The notes below the pieces were generated by a model. That model did not search any database, was not told where the DNA came from, and saw only the letters and a program-made list of their open reading frames with translations. From contig WNYE01000028.1 of NCBI GenBank assembly GCA_021396245.1, forward strand, positions 248,001 to 312,000: DNA of 64,000 bases, in the 5' to 3' direction. Numbering within the stretch: position 1 is the stretch's first letter; every line of letters begins with the position of its first letter. Position numbers and translations under genes: made by a program. Positions 31,874 to 43,129 of the stretch are shown piece by piece. The stretch is from Sporothrix humicola (lineage: Eukaryota > Ascomycota > Sordariomycetes > Ophiostomatales > Ophiostomataceae).

Positions 31874-34800
31874 TTAGTGAGCACTCATGACCTCGCGGTA
31901 GTATGCAAACGCAAGGTCAGACGAGTATCTCACACGGCGGTCCTCGGTCAAAGGCAGACGGGAAATCTTGGTCAAGTCCATCTGGAACATAGTTAGTAAA
32001 TTGGACAACTTTCCGTGCAAATACAAGTCATGGGCAAGGTGGAAACTCACTCTGCCCTTGTTGGCCAAGGCCATTGTCTCCTTGGCCACCACGTCCGCCA
32101 TCTCCGTAATCGCCGCCACCTCTGTCGGCAGCGCATTGCCTGCATTGTCGTACATGGCCGGCAGACTGGCGGCCAAAGCCTCCACGGCACTAATAAGCTG
32201 TGCCGACGCCTGCTCTGCCTCGTCGCGAGCCTGCTGCTGCTGGCGGCCGCGAGTGCGCGGTGCAGCGTTGTTAGTGTTACCGGCACCGCTGCCGCTGCCA
32301 CCGTTGATCGAACCGCCGCGCTGAAGAGTCAACAGGTCCAGGAAGCGGCTGTAGACCTCGCCGCCTAGGGCCCAGTCCTTGATCTGCTGGCGATGCGGCT
32401 GCAGCTTCTCGAGCATCTCGGCAATGTCGCTGTAGTTGCACTCGACGATGGCCTTGGGCGCCAGCTCCTTGACGAAGATGCGGTGTGCGTCGGCAAAGGC
32501 CGAGGCGCGCAGCAGGCACTCGGCCTCGAGGACGGGTTGGTTCTGCTGGTTGCGCCAGTAGAGCGCGGCAGCCTGCCACACCCACTGTGCCGGGATCTTG
32601 AGGTCGTCGACAAGGCTGTCGTACAGGTTGGCCTTGGCGCCGTTGTTGGCAAAAAGAGAGCCGGTGTGGCGTGCCAGCACGTCCTGGATAGCGTGTGTCC
32701 GCGATGTGCGGTCTGACAAGTGCAGAAGCACCCAGATGGCATGCACCCAGGCGCCGTCGCTCGCGCCGCTCGCAAAGCGGTCGTTTTGATAGACAACCTC
32801 GGAAGCGTATGACGTCGAGAGCGCGTCGGCCTTTTCGGTGGACAGCTTGGCCGACGGGCTGATGGTGTCGACGTCGGACAGAGCCTGGTTGAGCTGCCAG
32901 CAGAACCGGTAGCGGAACGGCGACGGCTGCGAGTTCTCAGGCTCCAAAACATCCTCGAGGCGGGCAAGGCCGGCGGCGACCTTGAGCAGGCCAAACAGCA
33001 GATCCTCGCGCAGCTCACGCTTGGGGTCGGTCCACACAGAGGTAATGTCGCGCTGGGAGGTGTACCACGGCCGAGGCGCAGGTACGCGGCCCTGCTCGAG
33101 ATCCTCGACGTACTTGGCCACGGCCGACTCGATGCCCTCGCCGGCGGCAATGCCGTACCAGAGACGAAGGCCAAACGCCTGCTTCCAGTCCAGACCAAAC
33201 CAGTTGGACAGGACGACTGAGTTCATGCGGTTCTCAACGCCGCCGCCCTTCTTGCCTTCACAAACAGCCACGTTGCCGGCAAGCATCGAGTAGATGGACC
33301 GCAGAGGAACGCTGAACTCGGAGAGGGCGTCGCCCTGCTGCCAGTCGTCCACCTGCTCGCGCATATCCTTCTTGAAAGCGTCGCCCGTGCCGATCAGCGA
33401 GACTAGCGTGGCCAGCTTGAAGTTCTTGCCGTCGACAAGAGCGCGGCACGCCTCGGGGACTTTGCGAGAGGCCAGGTACAGAACCGCCTTCTCCTCGAGT
33501 GACTGAGCCTGGTCCAGCGGCTTGGCCGATGTCGAGTCCTGCACAAGCTGTGCCCAGAACTTGGCCAGGTTGTCGCGGCGCTGGCGTCCTACATCACCCG
33601 AGGTGGCAGAGTGCTCATCAATAGGGTCAAAGAGAACACTAGCCAGCTCCCAGACAGACTGCTCGTACGAGCCCAGTTGGTGAGAGAGGGCACTGGCACC
33701 TGCGGACCGGCGACGGTTTGCCTGGTCGCAAAAGCTGGCAAAAGTCTTGATATCGGGGATGCGGTGAGTCGAAATAGCTGGCACGCCGTCCACGAGCTGG
33801 ACATCGACAACGTCCTTGTGGTCGGAGAGACCCTCAAGCGAGTACTGGGCTTTGTCAGTATTGGGTTTTTTTTTTGTGATTTCTTTTACTGTTTTCAAGT
33901 TTTTTTTTGGTCATTTTCATGGTAAGGGTGATGTTCCCACGTACATCTGTCAGTTGCGCTCCAATAGAGTCAAAGACACGGATCCGCTTCAGGGACGGCT
34001 CTGAGTCGTCGTTCTGTGCGTCGGTGACGATGCATGCTCCGTCCGTGGACCAGATGGGTCTCACGCCGTCAGGAGAAGCGTGGTCCTTGGGGTCGGTGGG
34101 CGCCTCATCTTCGTCGACGGCCTTGTTGGTTCTCTTGTACGGCCACTAAATTCAGAAACAACATTTAGTCAAGGTTCTTTTTTTCGAGTGATTTTCCAAG
34201 TTTTGTATTTTGGGTGCAAAAAAGTAAGGTACAAAGCAAACAACATGCATTAAAATGGGAAAGTAAAACGACCCAAGCGAACGAAAACAAGCTTCCAACG
34301 CCAGTGTGCATAAAATCATGCGAATGTGAGGTGTGCTAGGGATAACAAGACAAGAAGATTTTTATTTGTAAGGGTGGGATGTATGTGATGGGGGTATGGG
34401 ATGGGGGAGGGGGAAAAGGGGGGACCAAAATTGTCGTCTATTGGACGAGGAGGGCACCACGGACCTTCACAAAGCCCTTGGCGGGAGCAATCGTATCCGG
34501 CGCCTGGGTCGTCGGGGCCTTGGCCTTTTCAAAGAGCGAGTTCATGAGGTCGATGCTGGTGGCAAAGCCACGGTTGTCGTTTGCGTTGAAGCCACCGCGG
34601 GCTGTGGTGGAAGCGGCGGCCTTCTTGTCAAAGTTGGCAATGCTCTCGTTGAATGCAAGCTTCTCGGGAGCGCCGTGCTCGCCGAGCGTCTTGAGAGCAG
34701 CGCGGTCGCGCTTCTGGGGGCTGACCGTCTTCTGGAGCATTTCCATCCAGTTGTCGCCGTCGGCGACCTGCAGCTTCAGCGGCGTGTTGGACTCCTTGAT

Positions 34801-37800
34801 GGCCCGGAGGCGAGCCCTCATGATGCCGGCAGGGGTCTCCTGGACAACTGGCGGTAGGTTGGGGAGGAAGGGGTAGGGTTCGAGGCTGTTGTTGTCGTCA
34901 AGCTCCGCGGCAGAATAGAGCTGCTGAGAGAAAGGCGCCTCGCCCTCAATCTCATGCAGTTCACTATCCTCGCCTTGTTCCATGTCGTGGTCGTGCTCCA
35001 TCGCGCTGATGGGCACCACGGCCTGGGAGTTCATTTCCGCGGAGCGATTAGATAAAAAAGACTGCTGGAAAGTCACATCACCCTCCTCGTCCTCGTCGTC
35101 CAACATATCATGGCTGTCGTCAAAGGCGCCGGGGACGGAGACGTGCTTGCGGCGACGAAAATCAAAAGTGTCCTCGTCGTTGACCTTCTCCGTCGAGGGG
35201 AGCACCGTGTTGCTGCTGTTGTTGTAAGTGGCGGCTGGGGCCGCGGCAGACAGACGAGTGGTCTCGGCATCAGTCTCATCGTCCTCGTCGTCATCGTCCA
35301 GACCGTAAGTGGTGAAATGCTCGACCCGGAAGACCCAGGCGGCGGTCTGCTCGTCATAGCTGACAAAGGTCGTGTCGGGGATGTTCTTGAGGCGCTGGAT
35401 GTGCTTCTTCATCTTAGAAGCAGGCACATCGGGACCGCTGCGGGGGCAGGTGTGAAGGAGGAGGATCTCGGCGGGGACGTTGAGACCCTGGCCGACAGGC
35501 GGCTTAGTGTGGACGTCGGGGTAGACGGTGGCTGAGCGGATGATCAGGGTCACAATGCCGTCCATGATGGAGTCCAGGTTGATCTTAGTCAGATCGACGG
35601 GGACACGGAAGCGCACCTGACCGACGTTGGTGCGGCCGACAGTGAAGTTGACGACCTGCTGACGCTGGACGCGGTTCATCTGCTCAATCTCCTCCTTGGA
35701 GGGCGACATCCAGTACTTACCGAGCTCCTTGCTATTGACCTGGTAGTTGCTAGGGATGCAGCGCGCTCTCACGGGGGAAGCAGCCTCCTCCTCGTGCACA
35801 ATGGCAAGCTCCTTGCCGGTGACCTGCTCCATCTCGGGCTCGTTGGACGCCGGAGAGACAACCAGAGCAGTGCTAGTGCCGTTGGAAGAGCTCGGGGCGC
35901 TGGCCGAGCCGTTGGACGAGCGGGTCTGGGGACGCAGATAGCCCATATCGGGGTCGCTGCCGCTGCCGCTGGAGCCGGCGTTGTTACCGTTGGCACCTTC
36001 GGGGACCGAGTCCTTAGCAATGGTCGTGTCGAAGCTCACTCGCTTGGTCAGTTTGCGCGTGCTGCCGAGGCCGCCGTCACCAAGAGAATCGGCGCCGCCA
36101 GAGTCTCGGATCTTGCTGGGGGTTGAGAACAGATCGGAGCGCATGTCGCGGTTGATAACCAGCTTCTTGCTGCTGCCGGTGCTGCCGTAGAAGCGGGGAC
36201 CAGAGTTGGACGAGAAGGCACCAGGGAGGAGGATGCTATCCTCGGGGTTGTAGGTACGGCGCAGGTTGCTCGACGAGATGCTCTTCGTCAGGCCGCCGCG
36301 GCCGATGCTACCAACCAACAGGCTCTGGCTCATGGTGCCGGGTGTGCTGGCAGTGCTGGAAACACTGCTGGGGGTGCCAAAGGTGCTGTACGAGAAACCG
36401 TAGCCACGCTTCTGGGGCGTCGCAAACTTGGAGGCCGAGCCAGGGTTCATCTTGTACAGAGGCAAGATCGAGCTTCTCCTAGAAGTCTTGGTCTTGTTGA
36501 CGGACAGGGGAGTGGCCAGAGGGCCGGGGTTCTGGACCTCCTGTGCGGCAATGCCCTGGAACAGAGAGGGGGCGCCGTAGGCACCGGTGTCGTTGATGCT
36601 GGTGGTCAGGCCCTGAGAGGCACCAAGGCCCAGGTTGCTCTGCTGCGAGTTGCCAAACAGAGAGCCGCCAAGACCGCCAGCCTGGGGCTGAGCAGCAGTC
36701 TGGCTCTGACCAAACAAACCGCCAGTCTGCTGTGGTGTGGTTTGCTGGCCGCCGAAAAGGCCACCGCCAGTGGTGGCGGCAGCAGGCTTGGAGCCGAAAA
36801 GGCCACCGGTCTGCTGGGACTGGCCGAGAGAGCTGCCGAACAGACCGCCCGTCTGTGCTGGCTGCTGGGCCTGAGCCGTCTGGCCGATGCTGCCAAAGAG
36901 GCCACCAGTCTGTGCGGGTTGGGCTGCCGGGGTGCTGCCGAAAAGGCCGCCGCCCGTGGTTGTCGCAGCGGGCTTCGCGCCGAAAAGACCGCCAGTCTGC
37001 TGACCACCAGCAGCGGCGCCGAAACCCGTGCCTGCGGTGGAGGAGCCAAAGATTCCACCGCCAGTCGTGCCAGTGCCAGCAGTCGCCGCCGGGGTCGAGC
37101 CAAACAGGCCGGCAGTGGCAGGCTTAGCCTGGCCAAAGAGACCCCCGCCAGTTTGCTGCTGTGCGCCGAATCCAGTGGCCGCCGTGGTGCCGAAGCCAGT
37201 GGAAGCAGCACCTGTCTGAGCACCACCGCCAAACAGGCCACCGCCCGTCGTTGTGCCGGTAGCAGCAGGTGTGCTACCAAACAAACCGCCACCAGTTGTG
37301 CCGGCAGCCTGTGGTGTGCCGAATGCGCTGCCGGTTCCAGAGGCACCGAAGCCAGTCGAGGGCTGTGCGGTGGCGCCGAATCCGCCGAATCCAGTACTAG
37401 GCTTCTGGGCAGCTGTGCTACCAAAGAGTCCACCAGTGCCAGCAGCGGGAGTCGAGCCGAAGCCACCGCCAGTCGTCGAAGCGCCAAATCCGCCGGTGGT
37501 CGTGCCACCGCCACCAAAGAGACCGCCTGTTTGTGCTGGCTGGGTCGTCGCAGTGCTGCCGAAAAGACCACCAGTGGTAGCAGGCTTGGCACCAAACAGA
37601 CCACCACCGGTGGTGCCAGTGGTGCCGAAACCGCCAGTCGTTGCGCCAGTCTGGGCGCCGAAACCGCCCGTTGTAGTGCCGCCGCCGCCGAAAAGACCGC
37701 CAGTGGTGCCAGTGGCTGCAGGTGTGCTGGAAGCGCCGAAACCGCCAAAGCCAGAGCTAACGCCGAAAGCGCCGGTGCCCGTTGCGTTACCGTAACGGCG

Positions 37801-39204
37801 GCCCTGGTTGTAATCGGTCAAACGCAGCTCCTCTGGTGACCACTTCTTGTAGGCGTCCATGAAGAGGATATTCTGGAAGCTGTTTTGCTGGTTGGTTGTC
37901 GCTTCCTTCTCAATGTACGGCTGGAAAGCGACTGAGTTGGTGCCAGGCGGATCACCAACGTTGGTGCCGATACCCGGGTTGGCAGTCGCGCCGAATCCGG
38001 ACGTGGTACCCGCACCGAAACCCGTCGCGGTAGTAGCTGCAGGAGTCGAGCCAAAGAGGCCGCCTGTGCCGGTTGTCGCGCCGAAGGCAGGTTTGGTTGC
38101 AGTAGAGCCGAACAGAGAGGTTCCGCCGCCGCCGCCGAATGGGGAGGACGTAGCTGTGGAGCCGCCAAATCCTCCGGTGCCAAAACCAGTGCTACCGGCA
38201 GTCGCCGTCGTGGAGCCAAAGAGGCCGCCGCCGGCAGATGTCGTCGCGCCGAATGCAGGCTTTGCGCCAAAAGCACCAGTGCCAGTGCTGCCAAAGCCAC
38301 CTAGAATGAAGAATGTGGTTAGTTTCGAAACGGAGGGAGGGTCAAGGTTGACACATGCAGGAAAACAAAACAGATATTTGAAGAGAGAAAGAACAACAAG
38401 AGACGCAAGGCAAGAGAAGTGAGGTGGGAGCGAGAGGATATGAGAAAAGCAAAGAAGATAAAACAAGAAAATGAAGCAAAAAGGGACGGTAGACGCGGTA
38501 GATGAAAGGCGCCAGGTGCCATACCAGTCGAGGATCCAAAGCCGCCAGTAGCTCCGGTGCTGCCAAATAGACCAGTGCCAGTGTTCTGAGTAGCTCCGCC
38601 AAAAGTGTTTGTATTTGTTCCAAACCCTGGTTCGACGAGCACGTAATAAAGAGAAGAGAGAATCTCGTTAGTCCTGCGGTGTCTGGGGGGAAGAGACGTG
38701 CAATGCTTTAGGCATGTTGGGCAGGTAGGACAGGAGGAGAGGACAGGAGAGGAGAGGAGAGAAAAAAAGGGCTCGAGAGGAAGCAGAAGACCCTAAACAT
38801 GACGCGTCAAATCGTCCTCCTCGCTCACTGTCATCGAGTCACGGCACCGACTTCGTTCATAGCCTGGTCCAGCGAGGCGTCATGGTGAGTGACGGAGGTC
38901 GAGACGTTGCCGGCGATCGAGGTCGGGGTCGAGAGTAAAGACGAGACGAGACGGAAGGTTGACAAAAGAGATGAAAAACGCAGGCGCAGAAAAGGGCAAG
39001 GAAAGACGCGGTTACAACAAAACGGTTATGAAATACAGGATGAAAACCAGAAAACAAAGATAGAAAGAGCACAAAAAGAAAAGATTCAAGTCGAGTCGAG
39101 TACATACCTCCGGTCGTGTTGTTGTTTGCTCCGAACCCACCAAAACCGGTCTGTTGGGTCTGGTTCTGTTGGCCGAAGCCGCCGAAACCACCCCCGAACG
39201 CCAT
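31874..39204 (-). CDS. Nup98-Nup96 nucleoporin precursor (Nup145/SONB type)
   Basis: Polyprotein of the nuclear pore. Nup98 is an FG nucleoporin; Nup96 is a scaffold subunit of the Y-complex. My model has six exons: 39108-39204, 38525-38626, 34465-38300, 33945-34145, 32051-33844 and 31874-31981, about 2045 residues. The N-terminal half carries FG, GLFG and GGFG repeats (to about 36600) interrupted by a Gle2-binding GLEBS segment at 37790-37945 (VAFQPYIEKEA to EELRLTDYNQGRRYG). The autoproteolytic domain ends in WVFRVEHFTTYGL, so cleavage is expected after HF near 35314. The Nup96 part starts near 35310 and contains the alpha-solenoid in exons 4-6. The exon 3-4 junction is the weakest point: the frame would otherwise stop at 34438, while 34145 follows a clear TTTAG acceptor. 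The last intron is 69 nt and could be read through. Confidence 0.85.
36600..38300 (-). repeat. FG/GLFG repeat-coding region of Nup98
   Basis: Degenerate tandem coding repeats with GGLFG, GGGLFGS, TGFG and GGFG cores separated by Thr/Ala/Gln/Pro-rich spacers, interrupted by the GLEBS segment at 37790-37945. The protein repeats form the pore permeability barrier. The DNA is GC-rich and repetitive, so copy number may differ between strains or assemblies. Confidence 0.85.
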
Positions 39205-41331
39205 GGTAGCGGGTGTATCGGGTGTCGATGTGTGTGTATGTGTATGTGTTTTTTCTAGGAAAGATGTCTCGCAATGTCAAGACGAGGTGTTTGTAGGTCG
39301 TGAAGAGAGCGCGTTGTTCGCTGGATCTCTCTTGGGAACAAAAAGGAGACGCGTCGAAAATCGGGCGCTGTGTATCACGCGCGATTCGATCTGGAGATGC
39401 TGTCGAAGCTGTAATTAGGATATCTTCCTATTCGATTCCCTTCTGTGGACAAATGTCGTGTCGTTTGTCCTTGTGGAAGCTCCCCAAGGGCGCGCGTCGC
39501 AGAGCTTGTCGCGAGGCCAGGCCAGGGGGTGAGGAAGATGGCGAGAGAATGAAGGAGAGAAAAAAGGGTTGGTGTCGGAGCTTAGGAGACGGTGTCGAAA
39601 GCTGCCAGCATGTCGGTTCCGGTCGAGAGAATGTCGTGCCCGGTGGATGCGGCGTGTCGAGGTCGACGAGATGCTGTCGTCGATGTTTGTTGTTGTCAAG
39701 TAGAAAGAGAAAAAAGGAAGGTCGAAAAAAAGAGGGCAGGAAAAATGGGCTATGGGCTGGCTGCTCGACTTATTCTTGGGGAACGCGGCCAGTCTCGTTT
39801 TTTTTTCGGGCTGTTAAACACGAAGGGACAAGGGGTGAAAAAAGAGCACGAAATGAGCGCTTGATGGGATGCAATGAAAAGCGTGCAAACGGCAGCGCTG
39901 AAACTTGGAAAATATGAAGAATGAAGAAAGACAACAGACGAAAAGGAAACCGCCGAGAAGAAAAGGAGAGGAAGGGCTGTTTAAAGGGAAAGAGAAGCTC
40001 AAGTTTTCGTCGAGCAAGAAAGGGAAGGAAGGGGGGAAATAGTGAGGGTGGTAGCTTCCCTTGTGAGGATTGCTTCTATATTTTCTGTGTGGAAACGAGG
40101 AAACAGCAACTGAGAGTGCAGGACGGTGGCAATTGTAGGGGAGAAGGGAAGGCGCAAATAGAGCTACAGTGGCCTGGCCTCCTGGTTCATGTGGTTGCAG
40201 GCGGCAGGAGCGCTGGGAACAGAGCAGGAAAGGGCGAAAAATACGCGGGCGACCATACATTTTCGCGCAAAAAGGCGAGAAAACAAGAGGACAGCGCGTG
40301 GTTTGGGTGGAGCCATCATTGAATGAGAGACAGCATGAATGGCTCAGTGAGAGGAAGAATGGGTGCATGGCCTCAGGCAGCAGCAGGTGGTGCCCAATTC
40401 TGCACTCTGATTCGCTGCAGCTTCTCAATAGGCCAATCAGAGGCCTTGGTTGCTATTGAAAGCTGCTTGCCTGCACCTGCCTAGAATAGAGGGCTCAAAA
40501 GGTGGCCAACGCGCTGTCGCGAAAGCGCAAGAGTGGATACTCGCAAACAGCTCCTGCCCACTAGCAATGCAGGAAGCAAGCTCTCTTGCACTCTATTGGA
40601 GCTCTTCACTGCAAGGCGCATTTGGTGATGACTCTCAATAGCGAAGTATGACAAAGCATGTTTGAAAATGGGTGCGATTGCGATACAGATGTAGTCACGA
40701 GGATAACGACGAGAGGCCTTCCAAGGCGGATCTTACAAATACGGAACTGTGAGGCAGATAGAATACGAGAAGCATTGAGACTTTACATAAATATCACATG
40801 CAAAATATAAAATAAAAGCTGGGCAAGATAAACAATCAGTTTTCACAGCCATTTTTTCTTATATAAAATATGACATAATGTACTCTGATAAAAAAAAGAC
40901 ATGCTAATACCCAAGGTACGCAAGCAAACGACGGACGCGGAAAACGAGGAAGCACGAAAGTCGACAAAGTAAAGGCCGCATTTTAAAAAGACGTGACATA
41001 GAAGGAGACAAAAGAGAGAAAAGAAAGGCACAGAAAAGGCGAGCTGGTATTTTAGTTTTTCCTCCACCTCGACCGGACAAAAATCCGTACTCCGGCAGAC
41101 CCGACAGCCCAGAAGAATCGAAAGTCGAAAGTCGAAAGGAGCGGAAGTAGGGAAACAAGCGGATAGGTAAGGGGAAACGGAGTGAAAGGTAAAGCCAAAG
41201 AACCACCAAAGGAGGAGTTTGATCAAAAATCAAGAACGGCGGTAGGCTAGAAAGAACAATCGACAAAGGATGTGAGGCGTCCTAAGCCGAGATAAAAAGA
41301 GAGGAAGAGGAAGAGTATCTCATGTGGCAGC
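39205..41331. other. NUP98-96 promoter and epsin 3' region
   Basis: 2.1 kb between tandem minus-strand genes. Bases 39205-40300 are purine-rich on the plus strand, meaning a pyrimidine-rich leader and promoter for NUP98-96 on the coding strand. Bases 40750-41331 are A-rich and should include the epsin 3' untranslated region. Open frames such as 39300-39917 and 39814-40428 have no domain and look like leader artefacts. Confidence 0.5.
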
Positions 41332-43129
41332 CTAGAACTGGATAAGATCCTGGTTGCCGGCCTGCCGCTGCTGCGGCTGGGCGCCGAAGGGGTTGGCCGA
41401 CGGGCCGTTGCCGTAGGATGGGGCGGGCATGCCGGTGAACTGCTGGCGCATGAAGGGGTTGTTCGTGCCCGTGGCGTCGCCCGTCAGGCGGTTCAGGTTG
41501 GCACCGGCACTATTGACAAAGGTGCCGGGTGCCGTGTGCTGTGCCGGAATACGGGTCTGGCCCGTGTTACCAAAGGTGTCCATGCCCTCGCCGCCTGCCA
41601 GCAGAGCGTTGAGGCGGGCCTCGTGCTCGCTAAGCTCCTTCTGAGGCTGCTGCAGCTGCTGGGCCGGTTGTGCCTGGAAGGACGTCTGCGGCTGTGCTTG
41701 CGGCTGGCCAAAGGAGGCCAGAGTCTTTTGCTCGGGCAGGCTCGAGAGGGTGTTAAAGGACGGCTTGAACTGCTGCTGCTGCTGGGGTCTTGCACCAGCG
41801 CCGCCGGCGGCAAAGGGGTTGTTGGAGCCCGTGGGCAGTGGCTGAAGAGGCTGTGCGCTGCCGGTGTTGGCCGAGGACCAGGGGTTGTTGCTGCCGGGCT
41901 GCAGAGAAGACGAGTCTTGCTGCTGGGGCTGCTGGATCTGGGTGCCGTAGGGGTTGTTGGAGAAGGCGGTCTGCTGCTGCTGCATCTGGAAACCTTGGCC
42001 GTATGGGTCGAAGCCGGTCTGCTGAGTGGCGAAGCCGTTCTGGCCAAAGCCGTTCTGGTAGCCCGTAGGTTGCGCGGCAAAGTTGCCGTAGGGGTTGTAG
42101 CCGGTAGGCTGCATCTGCATCTGGCTCTGGTCGATAGGGTTGGCGAAAAAGTCGACAGCGCTGCCCTGCTGGTAGCCTTGGTTGAAACCAGTGAACTGGG
42201 CGGCAGCGGGCTGTGCGGGCTGCTCGGCGACGTCGAACAGCAGGTCAATGTTGTTGCTGCTGTTGTTGTTGTTGCTGTTGGCCTCGAGCTGCTGGCGGCG
42301 GCGCTCCTCCTCCTCTTTGCTCAGCTTGATGGCCTTGGCCAGGTCGTCGTCGTCGTCATCGGCATTGCCGCCCCGGCCCTCGCGCCTCCGGCGGTCCTCC
42401 TCCTCCTGCTGCTTGCTCGCCTCGATCGCCAGCCGGTACTCGGTGTCTTCTTCGTCGTTACCGCCACGCCGTTCCCGGTTGCGCCGGGGCGGTGGCGGGA
42501 GATCGTTGCCGTGGCCGTTCGGGCCGTACTCGTCGAGGCCTGTTACCCGCGACTTCCAGCTCTTCCGGTCGCTGCGCTCGGTGCGCAGGCGCTCATCGTC
42601 CTGGATCAGCGAAGTCAACTCCTTTGCAGCAATGCGGACTGAATGGTGTTAGTGACGAGCGTAGGGAAACAAAAAGACATCGGTGCTTGCAAACCTACCA
42701 TTGTTGCCAACATCGCGGCCCTCCTCGTCAATGTAGATGAACTCGCGGAGCGTCCGGATAATGTAGAGGTTGTGCTTGGACCACGAGACAACCAGCTCGG
42801 AGCCCTCGTGGAGACAGTAATCGAGCACCTTGAGGGCCTTGAGAACGTGCCGCCAGTTCTTGCCCTTGTCGTTTAACCGCTTGTCGATAATGTCCATTAT
42901 GTCGTTGAAGTCGGTTGACGAGTTGAAGGTGAGCTGTGCGATCTCGCTCATCTGCGTACCGGTCGGGCCCCATGGATCGTTGCTGGTCGCTGTAGGATGG
43001 TTAGTGACGACAGATCACACTGGCAAGATAACGTTAAGGATGACGAGCCAACCAACCTTCGCGAACCTTCACCTGGGAACTGGAGTAGCCCTTGGTGACA
43101 TTTTTGACGCTTCTCATAACCTTTGACAT
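41332..43129 (-). CDS. Epsin (ENTH-domain endocytic adaptor, Ent1/Ent2 type)
   Basis: Adaptor that binds PI(4,5)P2, ubiquitinated cargo, EH-domain proteins and clathrin at endocytic sites. Three exons, 43057-43129, 42699-42989 and 41332-42638, give 556 residues. The ENTH domain covers about residues 10-145, from MRSVKNVTKGYSSSQVKVRE through NDPWGPTG, LNDKGKNWRHVLKAL and the VRIAAKELTSLIQDD helix. Two ubiquitin-interacting motifs follow: TEYRLAIEASKQQEEE and DLAKAIKLSKEEEE. The rest is Gln/Asn/Gly/Pro-rich with three NPF tripeptides (NNPFAAGG, NNPFMRQQ, SANPFGAQ). The C-terminus NQDLIQF resembles the terminal clathrin-box peptide of yeast epsins. All introns have GT-AG ends and CTAAC branch points. 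Confidence 0.94.

Noticed and set aside
36742..37839. Long plus-strand frames opposite the Nup98 FG repeats
   Set aside because: Reflections of the repetitive FG-coding DNA; low-complexity composition only.
41536..42642. 368-residue plus-strand frame opposite epsin
   Set aside because: Leu/Val/Ala-rich antisense of CAG- and GGC-rich codons; no domain.
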